Assembly: GCF_030814215.1 (NCBI RefSeq) | Contig: NZ_JAUSUT010000001.1 | Coordinates: 2,356,001 to 2,420,000 of the forward strand | Source: Amycolatopsis thermophila | GTDB taxonomy: Bacteria; Actinomycetota; Actinomycetes; Mycobacteriales; Pseudonocardiaceae | Direction of reading: 5' to 3' | Length of the DNA: 64,000 nucleotides | Notes under the pieces: model-generated | What the model saw: the letters and a program-made list of their open reading frames with translations, nothing else | Databases searched by the model: none | What the model was told of the DNA's origin: nothing | Program-made: the position numbers and the translations under genes | Shown: positions 17,660-25,912 of the stretch, piece after piece | How positions within the stretch are numbered: the first letter of the stretch is position 1 | How the letters are laid out: each line of letters begins with the position of its first letter

Positions 17660-18430
17660 CTACCGGGAGCGGTACTCGATCACCCCGGGCGCGGTGGACC
17701 CGGGCGTGAGCCGGTCCGGGCCGTCGTCGGGCTGGGTCACCAGGATCCCGGCGCGGAAGGCGATGGTCACGGCGTGCGTGCGGTCGCGGGCCGACAGCTT
17801 GCGCAGGATGCTCTTGACGTGCGTGCGCACGGTTTCCACGGAGAGGTAGAGCACCTTCGCGATGCCCGCGTTCTCCAGGCCTTCGGCGACGAGCTGCAGC
17901 ACCTGGTATTCGCGCCGGGACAGCGGCATCTGGGCGCGGCGTACCGCGGCGGCGCTCGCGGACGCGCGGGCGGCGGACACCAGCGTCGCCAGCGACGGGT
18001 CGACGTACCGGCGGTCCAGGTAGGCGCGGCGGATGCCTTCGATGAGCCGGCGCGGCTCGGCGGAGCGCGGGATCGCGGCGTGCACGCCGGCGGCGATGGC
18101 CTCGTGCAGGAACGCCGGCGTGCGGTTGGCCTCCCGGACCAGGGTGACCACGATGAGTGCCGGATCGCCGGCGATCAGGAGCTTCGTGAGGTGTCCGTGC
18201 GGGTCGAGGCCGGAGTCGACGAGGATCACGTCGGGGTGGATCTGCTCGGCCAGCTGCAGCGCGCCGTGCGGGTTGATGGCCTGGCCGGCCCAGTGCATGC
18301 CCTGCGTGCGCTGCACGAGCCCGGACAGCCCCTCGCGGTAGACCGGCACCGGGTCGACAGCGGCGACACCCACACTGCGGCCTGCCGGTGGTCCCTGCGG
18401 CACTCGAGTGGGGTCGTTACTGCGCGTCAT
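17660..18430 (-). CDS. LuxR/NarL-type response regulator, atypical receiver
   Basis: This 256-residue regulator has a receiver-like domain (residues about 18-135) and a C-terminal LuxR HTH (LSRREYQVLQLVAEGLENAG, then YLSVETVRTHVKSILRKLSA). The putative phospho-acceptor is Asp in VILVDSGLDP, but the invariant receiver Lys is replaced (AAIPRSAEP), so phosphorylation control is doubtful. No histidine kinase gene is adjacent. ATG 18430 has GGAG 6 bp upstream and is preferred over the in-frame ATG 18460. The targets are unknown. Confidence 0.85.
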   Translation of the reverse strand: MTRSNDPTRVPQGPPAGRSVGVAAVDPVPVYREGLSGLVQRTQGMHWAGQAINPHGALQLAEQIHPDVILVDSGLDPHGHLTKLLIAGDPALIVVTLVREANRTPAFLHEAIAAGVHAAIPRSAEPRRLIEGIRRAYLDRRYVDPSLATLVSAARASASAAAVRRAQMPLSRREYQVLQLVAEGLENAGIAKVLYLSVETVRTHVKSILRKLSARDRTHAVTIAFRAGILVTQPDDGPDRLTPGSTAPGVIEYRSR

Positions 18431-18628
18431 CACGAACTCCGTCTCGGCAAGGTCGGCCATGGGAGCACGCCCAGCCCGGGCGACCCGCCCCCCTTCGGCG
18501 TCCGCCCGGGCTCCTGTGGCGCCGCGACCCGGTCCTCCCTGCTGGAACCGGCCATGGCTGACACCCGTCAATTGTGTGACCCGTCAGGGCCGTCCGCGTG
18601 ACGCGGCTTCACCCGCTTGTGTTGCGTA

Positions 18629-19183
18629 CTACTCTGAGTAAACCTGCTCGCGCAGCTCGGCGAAAGCTCTCGCGAGTGTCGCGGGCGTCCAGTGTGCGTT
18701 GAGACCACTCGGGTTGGGCAGTACCCAGACGCGTGTTGCGCCGATCCGGCCGGGCTGGCGGCCGACCGTCGCCTTCGGACGGTCGAACGCGGTGCGGTAG
18801 GCGGTGATGCCGACGACCGCGACCCAGCGCGGCCGGTAGCGGGCGACCGTCCTGGTCAGCCGGGCGCCACCGGCGCGCAGCTCCGCGGCGGTCAGTTCGT
18901 CGGCGCGGGCGGTGGCCCTGGCCACGACGTTCGTGATGCCCAGCCCGAGGGTGAGCAGCTCGTCCTGCTCGCTGGGGTCGAGCAGGCGCGGGGTGAATCC
19001 CCCGGCGTGCAGCGCGGGCCAGAAGCGGTTACCGGGGCGGGCGAAGTGGTACCCGGTGGCGCCGGAGTAGAGGCCGGGGTTGATTCCGCAGAACAGCACG
19101 TCCAGGCCGGGCGCGATCACGTCCGGGATGGTGGTCCCCGCCGCGGCGGCGAGCTGTTCTCGGGTGGGTCGGGAGGAAACCAT
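18629..19183 (-). CDS. mug: G/U mismatch-specific DNA glycosylase, Mug family
   Basis: This 184-residue protein matches the Mug/TDG uracil-DNA glycosylases: motif FCGINPGLYSGATGYHFARP (split as GINPGLYS and GYHFARPGN) near residues 31-53, and the C-terminal intercalation motif NPSGLNAHW. It removes uracil or thymine mispaired with guanine. Its ATG shares two bases with the ATG of the divergent VOC gene, so neither gene has a normal upstream region of its own. A TAGGAT box 10 bp upstream may serve as its -10. Confidence 0.87.
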   Translation of the reverse strand: MVSSRPTREQLAAAAGTTIPDVIAPGLDVLFCGINPGLYSGATGYHFARPGNRFWPALHAGGFTPRLLDPSEQDELLTLGLGITNVVARATARADELTAAELRAGGARLTRTVARYRPRWVAVVGITAYRTAFDRPKATVGRQPGRIGATRVWVLPNPSGLNAHWTPATLARAFAELREQVYSE

Positions 19184-19550
19184 GCGAAGCCGGATCCTAG
19201 CCGTCGCCGTGGACTGCCACGACACCGAGAAGCAGGCGCGCTTCTGGTCGGCGGCGCTCGGGTACGAGGTGGTCAAGCGCTGGCGGGACGCCAAGGGGCT
19301 GGAGTACGTGGACATCGGCACGGACGGCCAGTGGATGATCGTGTTCCAGCCGGTCGGCGAGGACAAGGTGGTGAAGAACCGCCTGCACCTCGACCTGGTC
19401 CCGGAGGAGGGCGGCCAGGCCAACGAGGTGGCGCGGCTGACCGGCCTGGGCGCGCGCGTGCTGTCGGACGATCCGGATCTGCCGTGGGTGGTGCTCGCGG
19501 ACCCGGAGGACAACGAATTCTGCGTGCTCCCGCCGCGGTCCCCGGACTAG
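19182..19550 (+). CDS. VOC family (glyoxalase-like) protein
   Basis: This 122-residue protein is a short vicinal-oxygen-chelate protein of the actinobacterial glyoxalase-like group: CHDTEKQARFWSAALGYEVV, then FQPVGEDKVVKNRLHLDLVP and ADPEDNEFCVLPP. The substrate is unknown. Its start ATG (19182-19184) overlaps the ATG of the divergent mug gene, and its ribosome site GGGAGGA (19171-19177) lies inside the mug coding sequence. Confidence 0.83.
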   Translation: MRSRILAVAVDCHDTEKQARFWSAALGYEVVKRWRDAKGLEYVDIGTDGQWMIVFQPVGEDKVVKNRLHLDLVPEEGGQANEVARLTGLGARVLSDDPDLPWVVLADPEDNEFCVLPPRSPD

Positions 19551-19630
19551 GCTGCGGGGCGTGTTCTGCGTGTGCGTGGCCCTGGACTGGTGGGCGCCGT
19601 CCCGGTGACGGCCGTGGTGAACCCCACTTC

Positions 19631-19668
19631 GAGCCGTCTTCGGACGGCCATGCGTTCGAAGACGGCTC
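19631..19668. terminator. Hairpin after the VOC gene
   Basis: GAGCCGTCTTCG and CGAAGACGGCTC form a perfect 12-bp stem with a 14-base loop in the 136-bp gap before the next gene. It could be a terminator or a 5' structure of the following transcript, since it ends only 18 bp before GTG 19687. Confidence 0.5.
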
Positions 19669-19686
19669 CCAGCCCTGGAGCCTCTC

Positions 19687-20676
19687 GTGGAACCCCCGAT
19701 CGAAGTCGGCGCCGACCTGCGCCCTGAAGTTGCCGTCCGGCTGGCGTCGCAGGGCGTCCGCCTGCTGTGGCGCGACGATTTCCCAGCCGCCCGCCGCCTG
19801 CTCGCCGCGATGGGCAAGCGGTTGCCCACGCCCGCGCCGGATTTCTACCGGTACCGCCAGGCCCGCCGGAACCGGGCGCGCGTGCTCGGCATGGTGCTGG
19901 TCGAGGTCGGCCCGGACCTGCGCGTCGACCTGCCGCGGGCGCCGGACGTCACGGCCGCGTTCCGGGCCGCCGGTGGTGCGCCGGGGCTGGTGCCGCTGAC
20001 CGAGCTGCTGGGGATGCTGAGCGCGTACGAGTGGCGGGTGAAGGGCGTGCCGGTGGCGGCGCTGGGCGCACGGATCCACCCGCACTACGGCGTGTTCGCC
20101 CCGACCCGACAGGACTACGTGTCGCTGGTGACCCGCGCGCCGCTGTCCCGCGTGCGGACGGCGTTCGACATCGGAACGGGCACCGGGGTCCTGGCGGCGG
20201 TCCTGGCGCGCCGCGGGGTGCCGGAGGTGGTGGCGACGGACATCTCGCCGGCCGCGGTCGGCTGTGCCCGGGAGAACCTGCGGCGGCTCGGGCTGTCCCA
20301 GGTCCGGGTGCTGGAGACGGACCTGTTCCCGCCCGGCCGCGCGGACCTGGTGATGTGCAACCCGCCCTGGCTGCCCGGTGCGGCGCACTCCCCGCTGGAC
20401 GCGGCCGTCTTCGACCCCGGCTCCCGCATGCTGACGGGCTTCCTCGCCGGGGCGGCCGCGCACCTGACGTCCGGTGGTGAGGCGTGGCTGATCCTGTCCG
20501 ACCTGGCGGAGCTGGTCGGCCTGCGCAGCCGGTCGGACCTGCTGTCCCGCATCGAGGCGGCCGGGCTGCGCGTCGCGGACCGGCTGGACGCCCCTCGGCG
20601 GCGTCATCCGGGCACGGACCCGCTCGCCAAGGCGCGTTCCCAGGAGGTGGTGTCGCTCTGGCGCCTCCACCCCTGA
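19687..20676 (+). CDS. Class I SAM methyltransferase with NPPW motif (HemK/RlmG-like)
   Basis: This 329-residue protein has a helical N-terminal region of about 150 residues and a small-methyltransferase domain: FDIGTGTGVLAAVLARRG (SAM-binding motif I), VVATDISPAAVGCARENL and the target-amine motif MCNPPWLPG. The N-P-P-[WY] motif is typical of enzymes that methylate Gln side chains or exocyclic amines of nucleobases. It therefore probably modifies a protein or RNA; the target cannot be told from sequence. Confidence 0.83.
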   Translation: MEPPIEVGADLRPEVAVRLASQGVRLLWRDDFPAARRLLAAMGKRLPTPAPDFYRYRQARRNRARVLGMVLVEVGPDLRVDLPRAPDVTAAFRAAGGAPGLVPLTELLGMLSAYEWRVKGVPVAALGARIHPHYGVFAPTRQDYVSLVTRAPLSRVRTAFDIGTGTGVLAAVLARRGVPEVVATDISPAAVGCARENLRRLGLSQVRVLETDLFPPGRADLVMCNPPWLPGAAHSPLDAAVFDPGSRMLTGFLAGAAAHLTSGGEAWLILSDLAELVGLRSRSDLLSRIEAAGLRVADRLDAPRRRHPGTDPLAKARSQEVVSLWRLHP

Positions 20677-20694
20677 CCGGCGAACACTCCTCGC

Positions 20695-21333
20695 ATGGAC
20701 GCCACCACCGCCGACGGTTGCCCGGTCGAGGTCTACCCCCTGCTGCCCCCAGCGGGGGAAGCGGAGATCGTGCACGCCGCGGCAACCGCCGGTGCCGCGG
20801 TGCTCGACCTGGGTTGCGGAACGGGCCGCATCGCGCACCGCCTGATCGAACTCGGCCACCCCGTCACGGCCGTCGACGCGTCGGCCGAGATGCTCGCGCA
20901 CGTCCGCGGAGCCGAGGCGGTCCGCGCCCGCATCGAGGACCTGGACCTGGGCCGGTGCTTCGGGGTCGTGCTGCTGGCGAGCCACCTGGTCAACCAGCCG
21001 GGCATCGGCACCCTGCTGGCCACGGTCGAACGGCACCTCGCCGCCGACGGCCGGGCGGTGATCGAATGGCACCCGCCGTCGTGGTTCGACTCCGTGACCG
21101 AAGGCGGTGGGCGCCTCGGGGACGTGCTGGTGAGCCTGACGGGCATCGTCGGCGAGGGGCCGGTGCTCCACGCGGTCGTGCGGTACCAGTCGCGCGGCCG
21201 GTCGTGGGAGCAGCCGCTGTCGGCCCGCCGCTGGAGCGAGCGCGAGCTGCGCGCGCACCTCGCCGAAGCCGGCCTGCGGTTCGGCCGCTGGTGCACCGGC
21301 GACCACCGCTGGTTCACCGCCAATCGGGCGTAG
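20695..21333 (+). CDS. Class I SAM-dependent methyltransferase
   Basis: This 212-residue enzyme has a standard methyltransferase-11/25 core: VLDLGCGTGRIAHRLIELGH, VTAVDASAEMLAHVR and the post-motif region VVLLASHLVNQPG. It ends with DHRWFTANRA. It lies 18 bp after the preceding methyltransferase and could be co-transcribed with it. The substrate is unknown. Confidence 0.83.
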   Translation: MDATTADGCPVEVYPLLPPAGEAEIVHAAATAGAAVLDLGCGTGRIAHRLIELGHPVTAVDASAEMLAHVRGAEAVRARIEDLDLGRCFGVVLLASHLVNQPGIGTLLATVERHLAADGRAVIEWHPPSWFDSVTEGGGRLGDVLVSLTGIVGEGPVLHAVVRYQSRGRSWEQPLSARRWSERELRAHLAEAGLRFGRWCTGDHRWFTANRA

Positions 21334-21403
21334 GTGGCGGAATCGGCACAACCCGAGTACGGTCTGTGATCTGCCACACAAGCACGACGCCAAAGGAGGC
21401 GGC

Positions 21404-21586
21404 GTGGAGTTCGCGATCGTCCTCGGGCTCGTAGTTCTGGTCTTCCTGGCGGCCGGCGTGATCGTCGCCTGGGAGGACCGCCGCGCGGCGAGGCGCAAGG
21501 CCCACCGGCGCGCCGCTGCCCTAGCGCGCCTCGGTGAGGTGGACCCGCTCGCCCCGCGCAGGCTGGCCGATCGCCTGGACGGCTGA
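21404..21586 (+). CDS. Small single-span membrane protein
   Basis: This 60-residue protein has one N-terminal membrane segment (IVLGLVVLVFLAAGVIVAW) and a basic, Arg/Ala-rich cytoplasmic tail. A strong AAAGGAGG ribosome site (21392-21399) lies 4 bp before GTG 21404. The last 66 bp overlap the 3' end of the convergent VanZ gene, which is unusual. I do not recognise a family. Confidence 0.65.
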   Translation: MEFAIVLGLVVLVFLAAGVIVAWEDRRAARRKAHRRAAALARLGEVDPLAPRRLADRLDG

Positions 21587-22159
21587 CCGCAGCACCAGGA
21601 ACAGCGTCGCGGCGATCCAGCCGAGCGCGGCGCCCGTGGTGTTGGTGATCAGGTCGTCGACGTCGAAGATCCGGTACTGGAACGGCGCCGTGCCGAAGTT
21701 CGCGGTCAGCTGCGTGATCTCGACGGCCAGCGAAACGCCGAACCCCAGCAGCACGGCCCCGGTCAGCCCGCGCTTCCACAGCATCCGCGCGAACAGCCCC
21801 AGCGGTACGAACAGCAGGATGTTCAGCGTCATCTGCTGGAACGTCTGCGTGGTCAGCGCGTGCGCGGCGCTCAGCCCGTGCTTGTGCAGCTCGGTCTGGA
21901 TGTCGGCGACCCACTGGAACGGCACGAGCTGGATGGTCTGCTCCAGCCGCCGCCCGTTCGGGCTCGGCAGCGGGAAGAACGTCACGGCGAGCGCGAACGT
22001 GGCGTAGGCGATCAGCGCGGCGGTGGTCGCCAGCCGGCCCGGCACGATCCGTCCGAAGCGGAGGTGCTGCAGGGCCAGTTGCGGCACCAGCACGATCCCC
22101 CAGATCGCGAGGAACCCGATAAGTCCGATGTAGAGGGCGTTGACCTGCGCTGTCGTCAT
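21521..22159 (-). CDS. VanZ-like family membrane protein
   Basis: This 212-residue protein has five hydrophobic segments and the VanZ-family features: FFPLPSPN after the second segment, LNILLFVPLGLFARML, GVSLAVEITQL and the DVDDLITNTTGAALG motif. VanZ gives low-level teicoplanin resistance in enterococci, but most VanZ-like proteins have no known role. ATG 22159 lies 6 bp after TAGCGT (22166-22171, minus strand), so it is probably leaderless. Confidence 0.87.
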   Translation of the reverse strand: MTTAQVNALYIGLIGFLAIWGIVLVPQLALQHLRFGRIVPGRLATTAALIAYATFALAVTFFPLPSPNGRRLEQTIQLVPFQWVADIQTELHKHGLSAAHALTTQTFQQMTLNILLFVPLGLFARMLWKRGLTGAVLLGFGVSLAVEITQLTANFGTAPFQYRIFDVDDLITNTTGAALGWIAATLFLVLRSAVQAIGQPARGERVHLTEAR

Positions 22160-22165
22160 GCTTCG

Positions 22166-22171
22166 ACGCTA
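22166..22171 (-). promoter_or_regulatory. -10 box of a leaderless promoter (VanZ gene)
   Basis: TAGCGT on the minus strand, 6 bp before ATG 22159 and without a ribosome site. Confidence 0.45.
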
Positions 22172-22342
22172 GGGCGGCGACCACCCCCGCCGGATCGGCC
22201 GAGCAGCCCGGTCGCGGGCGCCGGCATCGGCCGAACGGCCGAGTGGGCGCCGGACAGTTAACCGAGGCTTCCACCTTTCGGGCCTGGTGATCGTTGCGCA
22301 GCGGAGGTTAGATCGCGCCGGTATGCCCTTTACGGAGGAATG

Positions 22343-24046
22343 ATGTCCCTTTCACCTCGCGTGCTGCGACGTTGTGTAGCGGTCACCGCCGCGACACTGG
22401 CGGCCGTCACGGTCACGGCCGCGCCCGCGTCCGCCGCCCAGCGTCCGGCCGACACCACCGACGTCCGGCTGATCTCGTTCAACGACCTGCACGGCAACCT
22501 CGAGCCGCCGGCCGGCTCGTCGGGCCGGGTCACCCTGGCCGGCGGGGCGACCGTCAACGCGGGCGGTGCCGCCTACCTGGCCACGCACGTCAAGCAGCTG
22601 GAGAGCGAGGTCAAGAACTCGGTCCTGCTCTCCACCGGCGACAACGTGGGCGCATCACCGGTCGCCTCCGCGCTGTTCCACGACGAGCCGACCATCGACT
22701 TCCTCAACGAGCTCGGCGTGCGGGCCTCCGTCGTCGGCAACCACGAGTTCGACGAGGGCTACCGGGAGCTGCAGCGCATGCAGTTCGGCGGCTGCCACCC
22801 GACCGACGGCTGCCAGTTCCGCGACTCCTTCACCGGCGCGCGGTTCCCGTTCCTCGGCTCCAACGTGTCCTTCGACAACGGAGCGCCCGCGCTGCTGCCG
22901 TTCACGGTGGAGTTCTCCGGCGGCCGGCCGATCGGCGTCATCGGCGCCACGCTGAAGGACCTGCCGACCGTGGTCTCCGCCGAGGCGATCAAGGGCCTGG
23001 AGTTCGGCGACGAGGTCGAGGCCATCAACCGGACCTCCGGCTGGCTCGACAGGCTCGGCATCAAGGCGCAGGTCGTGCTGCTGCACCAGGGTGACGACAC
23101 CACGGGCGGCGGGCCGGACGACTGCCGGGTCACCCCGGGCCCGGCCAGTCGGATCGCGAAGGGCGTGTCCGCCAGCGTCGACGCGATCTTCACCGGCCAC
23201 AGCCACCAGCAGTACAACTGCGTGATCAACGACCCGGCCGGCAACCCGCGGCCGGTGGTCCAGGGCCTGTCCTTCGGGCGCCTGCTGTCGGTCATCGACC
23301 TCAAGATCGACAATCGGACCCAGGACGTGGTGCGCAGCGCGACCGTCGCGCACAACGAGATCGTCACGCGCGACGTCACGCCCGACCCGGCCGCGGCGAA
23401 GCTGGTCGACGAGGCAGTGACGAAGGCCGCACCGATCGCCAACGAGCAGGTCGGCACCATCACCGCGGACCTGAAGGCGGCCGGCGGTCCCTCCGGGGAG
23501 TCCACGCTGGGCGACGTGATCGCCGACGCGCAGCTCGAAGCCACGGCGGCCAACGGCGCGCAGATCGCCATCACCAACCCCGGCGGCATCCGCGCCGACC
23601 TCAACTACGCGTCCTCGCCGGCCGGTGAGGGCGACGGTGTGGTCACCTACGGCGAGGCGTTCGCCGTGCAGCCGTTCGGGAACATCATGCAGACCATCAC
23701 GCTGACCGGCGCGAACCTGAAGAACGTGCTGGAGCAGCAGTGGTCCGCGAGCGGAACGCGGATCCTGCAGATCTCGTCGAGCCTGCACTACACCTACTCG
23801 GCGTCCGCGGCGATCGGGTCGAAGGTCTCGAACATCACGGTCAACGGCACGCCCGTCGACCCGGCGGCCACCTACCGGGTCTCGGTGAACAACTTCCTCG
23901 CCGGCGGCGGCGACGGCTTCACCGAGTTCACGAAGGGCACCGACCTCGTCGGCGGCCCGGTGGACCTGGACGCGCTGATCGCGTACCTGGGCGCCCACCC
24001 GCGGGTCGCACCGCCCGCCGCCGACCGGATCGCGGTCGTCGCGTAG
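22343..24046 (+). CDS. Secreted 5'-nucleotidase/metallophosphatase (UshA-like)
   Basis: This 567-residue precursor has a Sec signal peptide (RRCVAVTAATLAAVTVTAAP, cleavage near ASA-A). The calcineurin-like metal site is seen in LISFNDLHGNLEPP, LLSTGDNVGASP, VGNHEFDEGY and FTGHSHQQYN. The C-terminal 5'-nucleotidase domain has ITNPGGIRADL and FAVQPFGNIMQTI. It should hydrolyse extracellular nucleotides to release phosphate and nucleosides. ATG 22343 is preferred over ATG 22340 because GGAGGA ends at 22339. Confidence 0.92.
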   Translation: MSLSPRVLRRCVAVTAATLAAVTVTAAPASAAQRPADTTDVRLISFNDLHGNLEPPAGSSGRVTLAGGATVNAGGAAYLATHVKQLESEVKNSVLLSTGDNVGASPVASALFHDEPTIDFLNELGVRASVVGNHEFDEGYRELQRMQFGGCHPTDGCQFRDSFTGARFPFLGSNVSFDNGAPALLPFTVEFSGGRPIGVIGATLKDLPTVVSAEAIKGLEFGDEVEAINRTSGWLDRLGIKAQVVLLHQGDDTTGGGPDDCRVTPGPASRIAKGVSASVDAIFTGHSHQQYNCVINDPAGNPRPVVQGLSFGRLLSVIDLKIDNRTQDVVRSATVAHNEIVTRDVTPDPAAAKLVDEAVTKAAPIANEQVGTITADLKAAGGPSGESTLGDVIADAQLEATAANGAQIAITNPGGIRADLNYASSPAGEGDGVVTYGEAFAVQPFGNIMQTITLTGANLKNVLEQQWSASGTRILQISSSLHYTYSASAAIGSKVSNITVNGTPVDPAATYRVSVNNFLAGGGDGFTEFTKGTDLVGGPVDLDALIAYLGAHPRVAPPAADRIAVVA

Positions 24047-24102
24047 TTTCCGTCCGGTGTGCGGCCCGGGTTTCCGGTGCCGCACGCCGGACGTGCCGCG
24101 GT

Positions 24103-24780
24103 TCAGCGCGACGGCGTGAGACGCGCGCGGTCGATGTCCGGGCTGCGGTAAAGGTTTTCCGGGATCTGCGCCAGTTCCGAGCGGTGCAGTTTCCCGCCGA
24201 GGCCGTAGAACTCCTGGAAGCTCATGATCAGCGGTCGCCACCGGTCGGGGTCGATGCGGTCGGTCGTCCCCGCCATCCGGATTTCCTTGTGCACGTGGAC
24301 TTTCCGCACCCGCACCTCGAAGCACAGCACGTTGCCGCACAGGTCCTCGGAATCCGCGGCGACCGGGTGGATCGCCTCGACCACCGCCTCCATGGCCACC
24401 GGGCACTCCGCGACCCGCGGCGCCGCCACCGTCACCGAAGCCACCGGGGTCAGGCCGGCCACTCCGAACTTGTCCTTCTCGTAGCGGTATCCGCGCCGCA
24501 GCTTGGATTCCCGTATCGACGGGGTGCCGGTGGTGCGGGCGAGGCGGTCCACGGCGCCGACCTGCTCCACGGACGGCAGGTTCAGCACGCATTCCCCGGT
24601 GGCGCGCAGGTTCCGCACCGTCTGCGAGGACGCGCCGATGCCGAGGATGCCGCGCCAGCCGAGCCAGAACGCCGACGAAATCGGGGCGAGATTCGCGGTC
24701 CCGTGCCCGTCCACGGTGCTGACGAGCACCACTGGGGTGCCGAAGTACAGGATGTTCGGTTCGATTTCCTCGTGTGTCAC
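24103..24780 (-). CDS. Flavin reductase-like, FMN-binding split-barrel protein
   Basis: This 225-residue protein has the flavin-reductase-like split barrel: YFGTPVVLVSTVDGHGTANL, then APISSAFWLGWRGILGIGAS and TVRNLRATGECVLNLPS. It probably binds FMN and acts as an NAD(P)H:flavin oxidoreductase or related oxidoreductase. GTG 24780 is the best start although GGAGG lies only 1 bp before it, so the true start may be a little different. It is divergent from the diguanylate cyclase. Confidence 0.78.
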   Translation of the reverse strand: MTHEEIEPNILYFGTPVVLVSTVDGHGTANLAPISSAFWLGWRGILGIGASSQTVRNLRATGECVLNLPSVEQVGAVDRLARTTGTPSIRESKLRRGYRYEKDKFGVAGLTPVASVTVAAPRVAECPVAMEAVVEAIHPVAADSEDLCGNVLCFEVRVRKVHVHKEIRMAGTTDRIDPDRWRPLIMSFQEFYGLGGKLHRSELAQIPENLYRSPDIDRARLTPSR

Positions 24781-24975
24781 GCCTCCAGCTTCACCGTGGA
24801 CCGACCGGGCTGCTGGCGGAAAACGGACGCGTCGTTGGACCGCCCGGGCCACCGCGCTCGCCACGGAGAGCGACTTCCGGTCGTCCCATTGAGCGATATT
24901 CGTGTTGGCCCGTATCGATTGCTCAAGCCCCGCCTCTAACCAGACGACAAGACTTGAATGACGGAGGTGGAGAGG

Positions 24976-25698
24976 GTGACCTCGGAGCGGGCGCGTCCGG
25001 ACGAGACCGATCTGCTGAGCCTGCACGAGGACATCGCGGAGCTGCACGCCTCGCAGGGTGACTTCCGCACGGCGTACGAGCACCTGCGGACCGCGCTGGG
25101 CATCGCGCGCACCGCCCGTCCCACCGTGCCCGAGCAGTTCCGCCGCGAGTTCGACCGCCTGCGCCGCGAGCGCGCCGAGGCCCGCGAGGACAGCCTGCGC
25201 GACGCGCTCACCGCCGTCTACAACCGCCGCTACCTGGACAACCGGCTGGCCGATCTGCTCGGCGACGCGCGCACCCCGCTCGCCGTCGCCTTGATCGACA
25301 TCGACCTGTTCAAACGCGTCAACGACACGTTCGGTCACCTGGTCGGTGACCAGGTGTTGCGGAGGGTCGCCGAGTTGCTGCGGGAGGGCGTGCCGGCGCC
25401 CGGGTTCTGCGCCCGCTACGGAGGTGAGGAGTTCATGCTCGTGCTGCCGGAGGTCCAGCCCGGCACCGCGTTGCGGATCGCCGAGCACGCCCGCTCGCGG
25501 GTGGCCCAACACCCCTGGTCAGAGATCTGCCCCGGCCTGGGTGTGACGATCAGCGTGGGCGTCTCGCACGAGCCGGTGAGCGGGCCCGAGCAGTTGCGGA
25601 TGGCGGACGACCTCCTTTACGCCGCCAAGCACGCCGGACGCAACCGGGTCGCCTATCGGGAACGCGGCGGTGTCCGCGTGCTCGAACACTCTCGGTAA
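24976..25698 (+). CDS. GGDEF diguanylate cyclase
   Basis: This 240-residue protein has a 65-residue helical, TPR/coiled-coil-like N-terminus and a complete GGDEF domain. The active-site motif is GGEEF (149-153), with LIDIDLFKRVNDTFGHLVGD before it supplying the metal Asp residues. No RxxD inhibitory site is present upstream of GGEEF. It should make c-di-GMP. There is no receiver or membrane sensor domain. GTG 24976 lies 8 bp after GGAGG; an ATG at 24958 is in frame but has no ribosome site. An RsiG-type c-di-GMP effector is encoded at 45236. Confidence 0.87.
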   Translation: MTSERARPDETDLLSLHEDIAELHASQGDFRTAYEHLRTALGIARTARPTVPEQFRREFDRLRRERAEAREDSLRDALTAVYNRRYLDNRLADLLGDARTPLAVALIDIDLFKRVNDTFGHLVGDQVLRRVAELLREGVPAPGFCARYGGEEFMLVLPEVQPGTALRIAEHARSRVAQHPWSEICPGLGVTISVGVSHEPVSGPEQLRMADDLLYAAKHAGRNRVAYRERGGVRVLEHSR

Positions 25699-25912
25699 TG
25701 AATTGGGCCCGTTTCCCCGTTTCGCCGGAGGAGGCCTTCACCCCGTTTGTCGCACTCACCCTGCTTTGGCGCACGCTTCGTAAAAAAATCAGCAGGAGGG
25801 TGTCGTCAGAACTGGCGGGTATCTCTACGATAACGATGCTCGCCGTCCCGGCGATGATCACTGAGACGGTCCCCTCCCGGCGGGCCGCCGTGACCCAGAG
25901 GAAGGAGACCGG

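Noticed and set aside
15352..17709. 785-codon plus-strand open frame opposite fadE5
   Set aside because: The translation is low-complexity (His/Arg/Leu/Val-rich), while the minus strand encodes a complete acyl-CoA dehydrogenase with its catalytic Glu.
11281..22159. VanW and VanZ proteins as parts of a glycopeptide-resistance cluster
   Set aside because: No vanH, vanA/B, vanX or vanRS-like gene is present, and the two genes are 8 kb apart among unrelated genes.
22257..22278. Possible PHO box (GTTAACCGAGG CTTCCACCTTT) before the secreted 5'-nucleotidase
   Set aside because: Only part of the second repeat matches the PhoP pattern. It is weaker than the two accepted boxes, though the gene would be a sensible PhoP target.
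25699..25912. Short open frames between the diguanylate cyclase and the LCP gene
   Set aside because: No conserved-looking protein, no ribosome site except the one serving the LCP gene; it looks like a plain promoter region.
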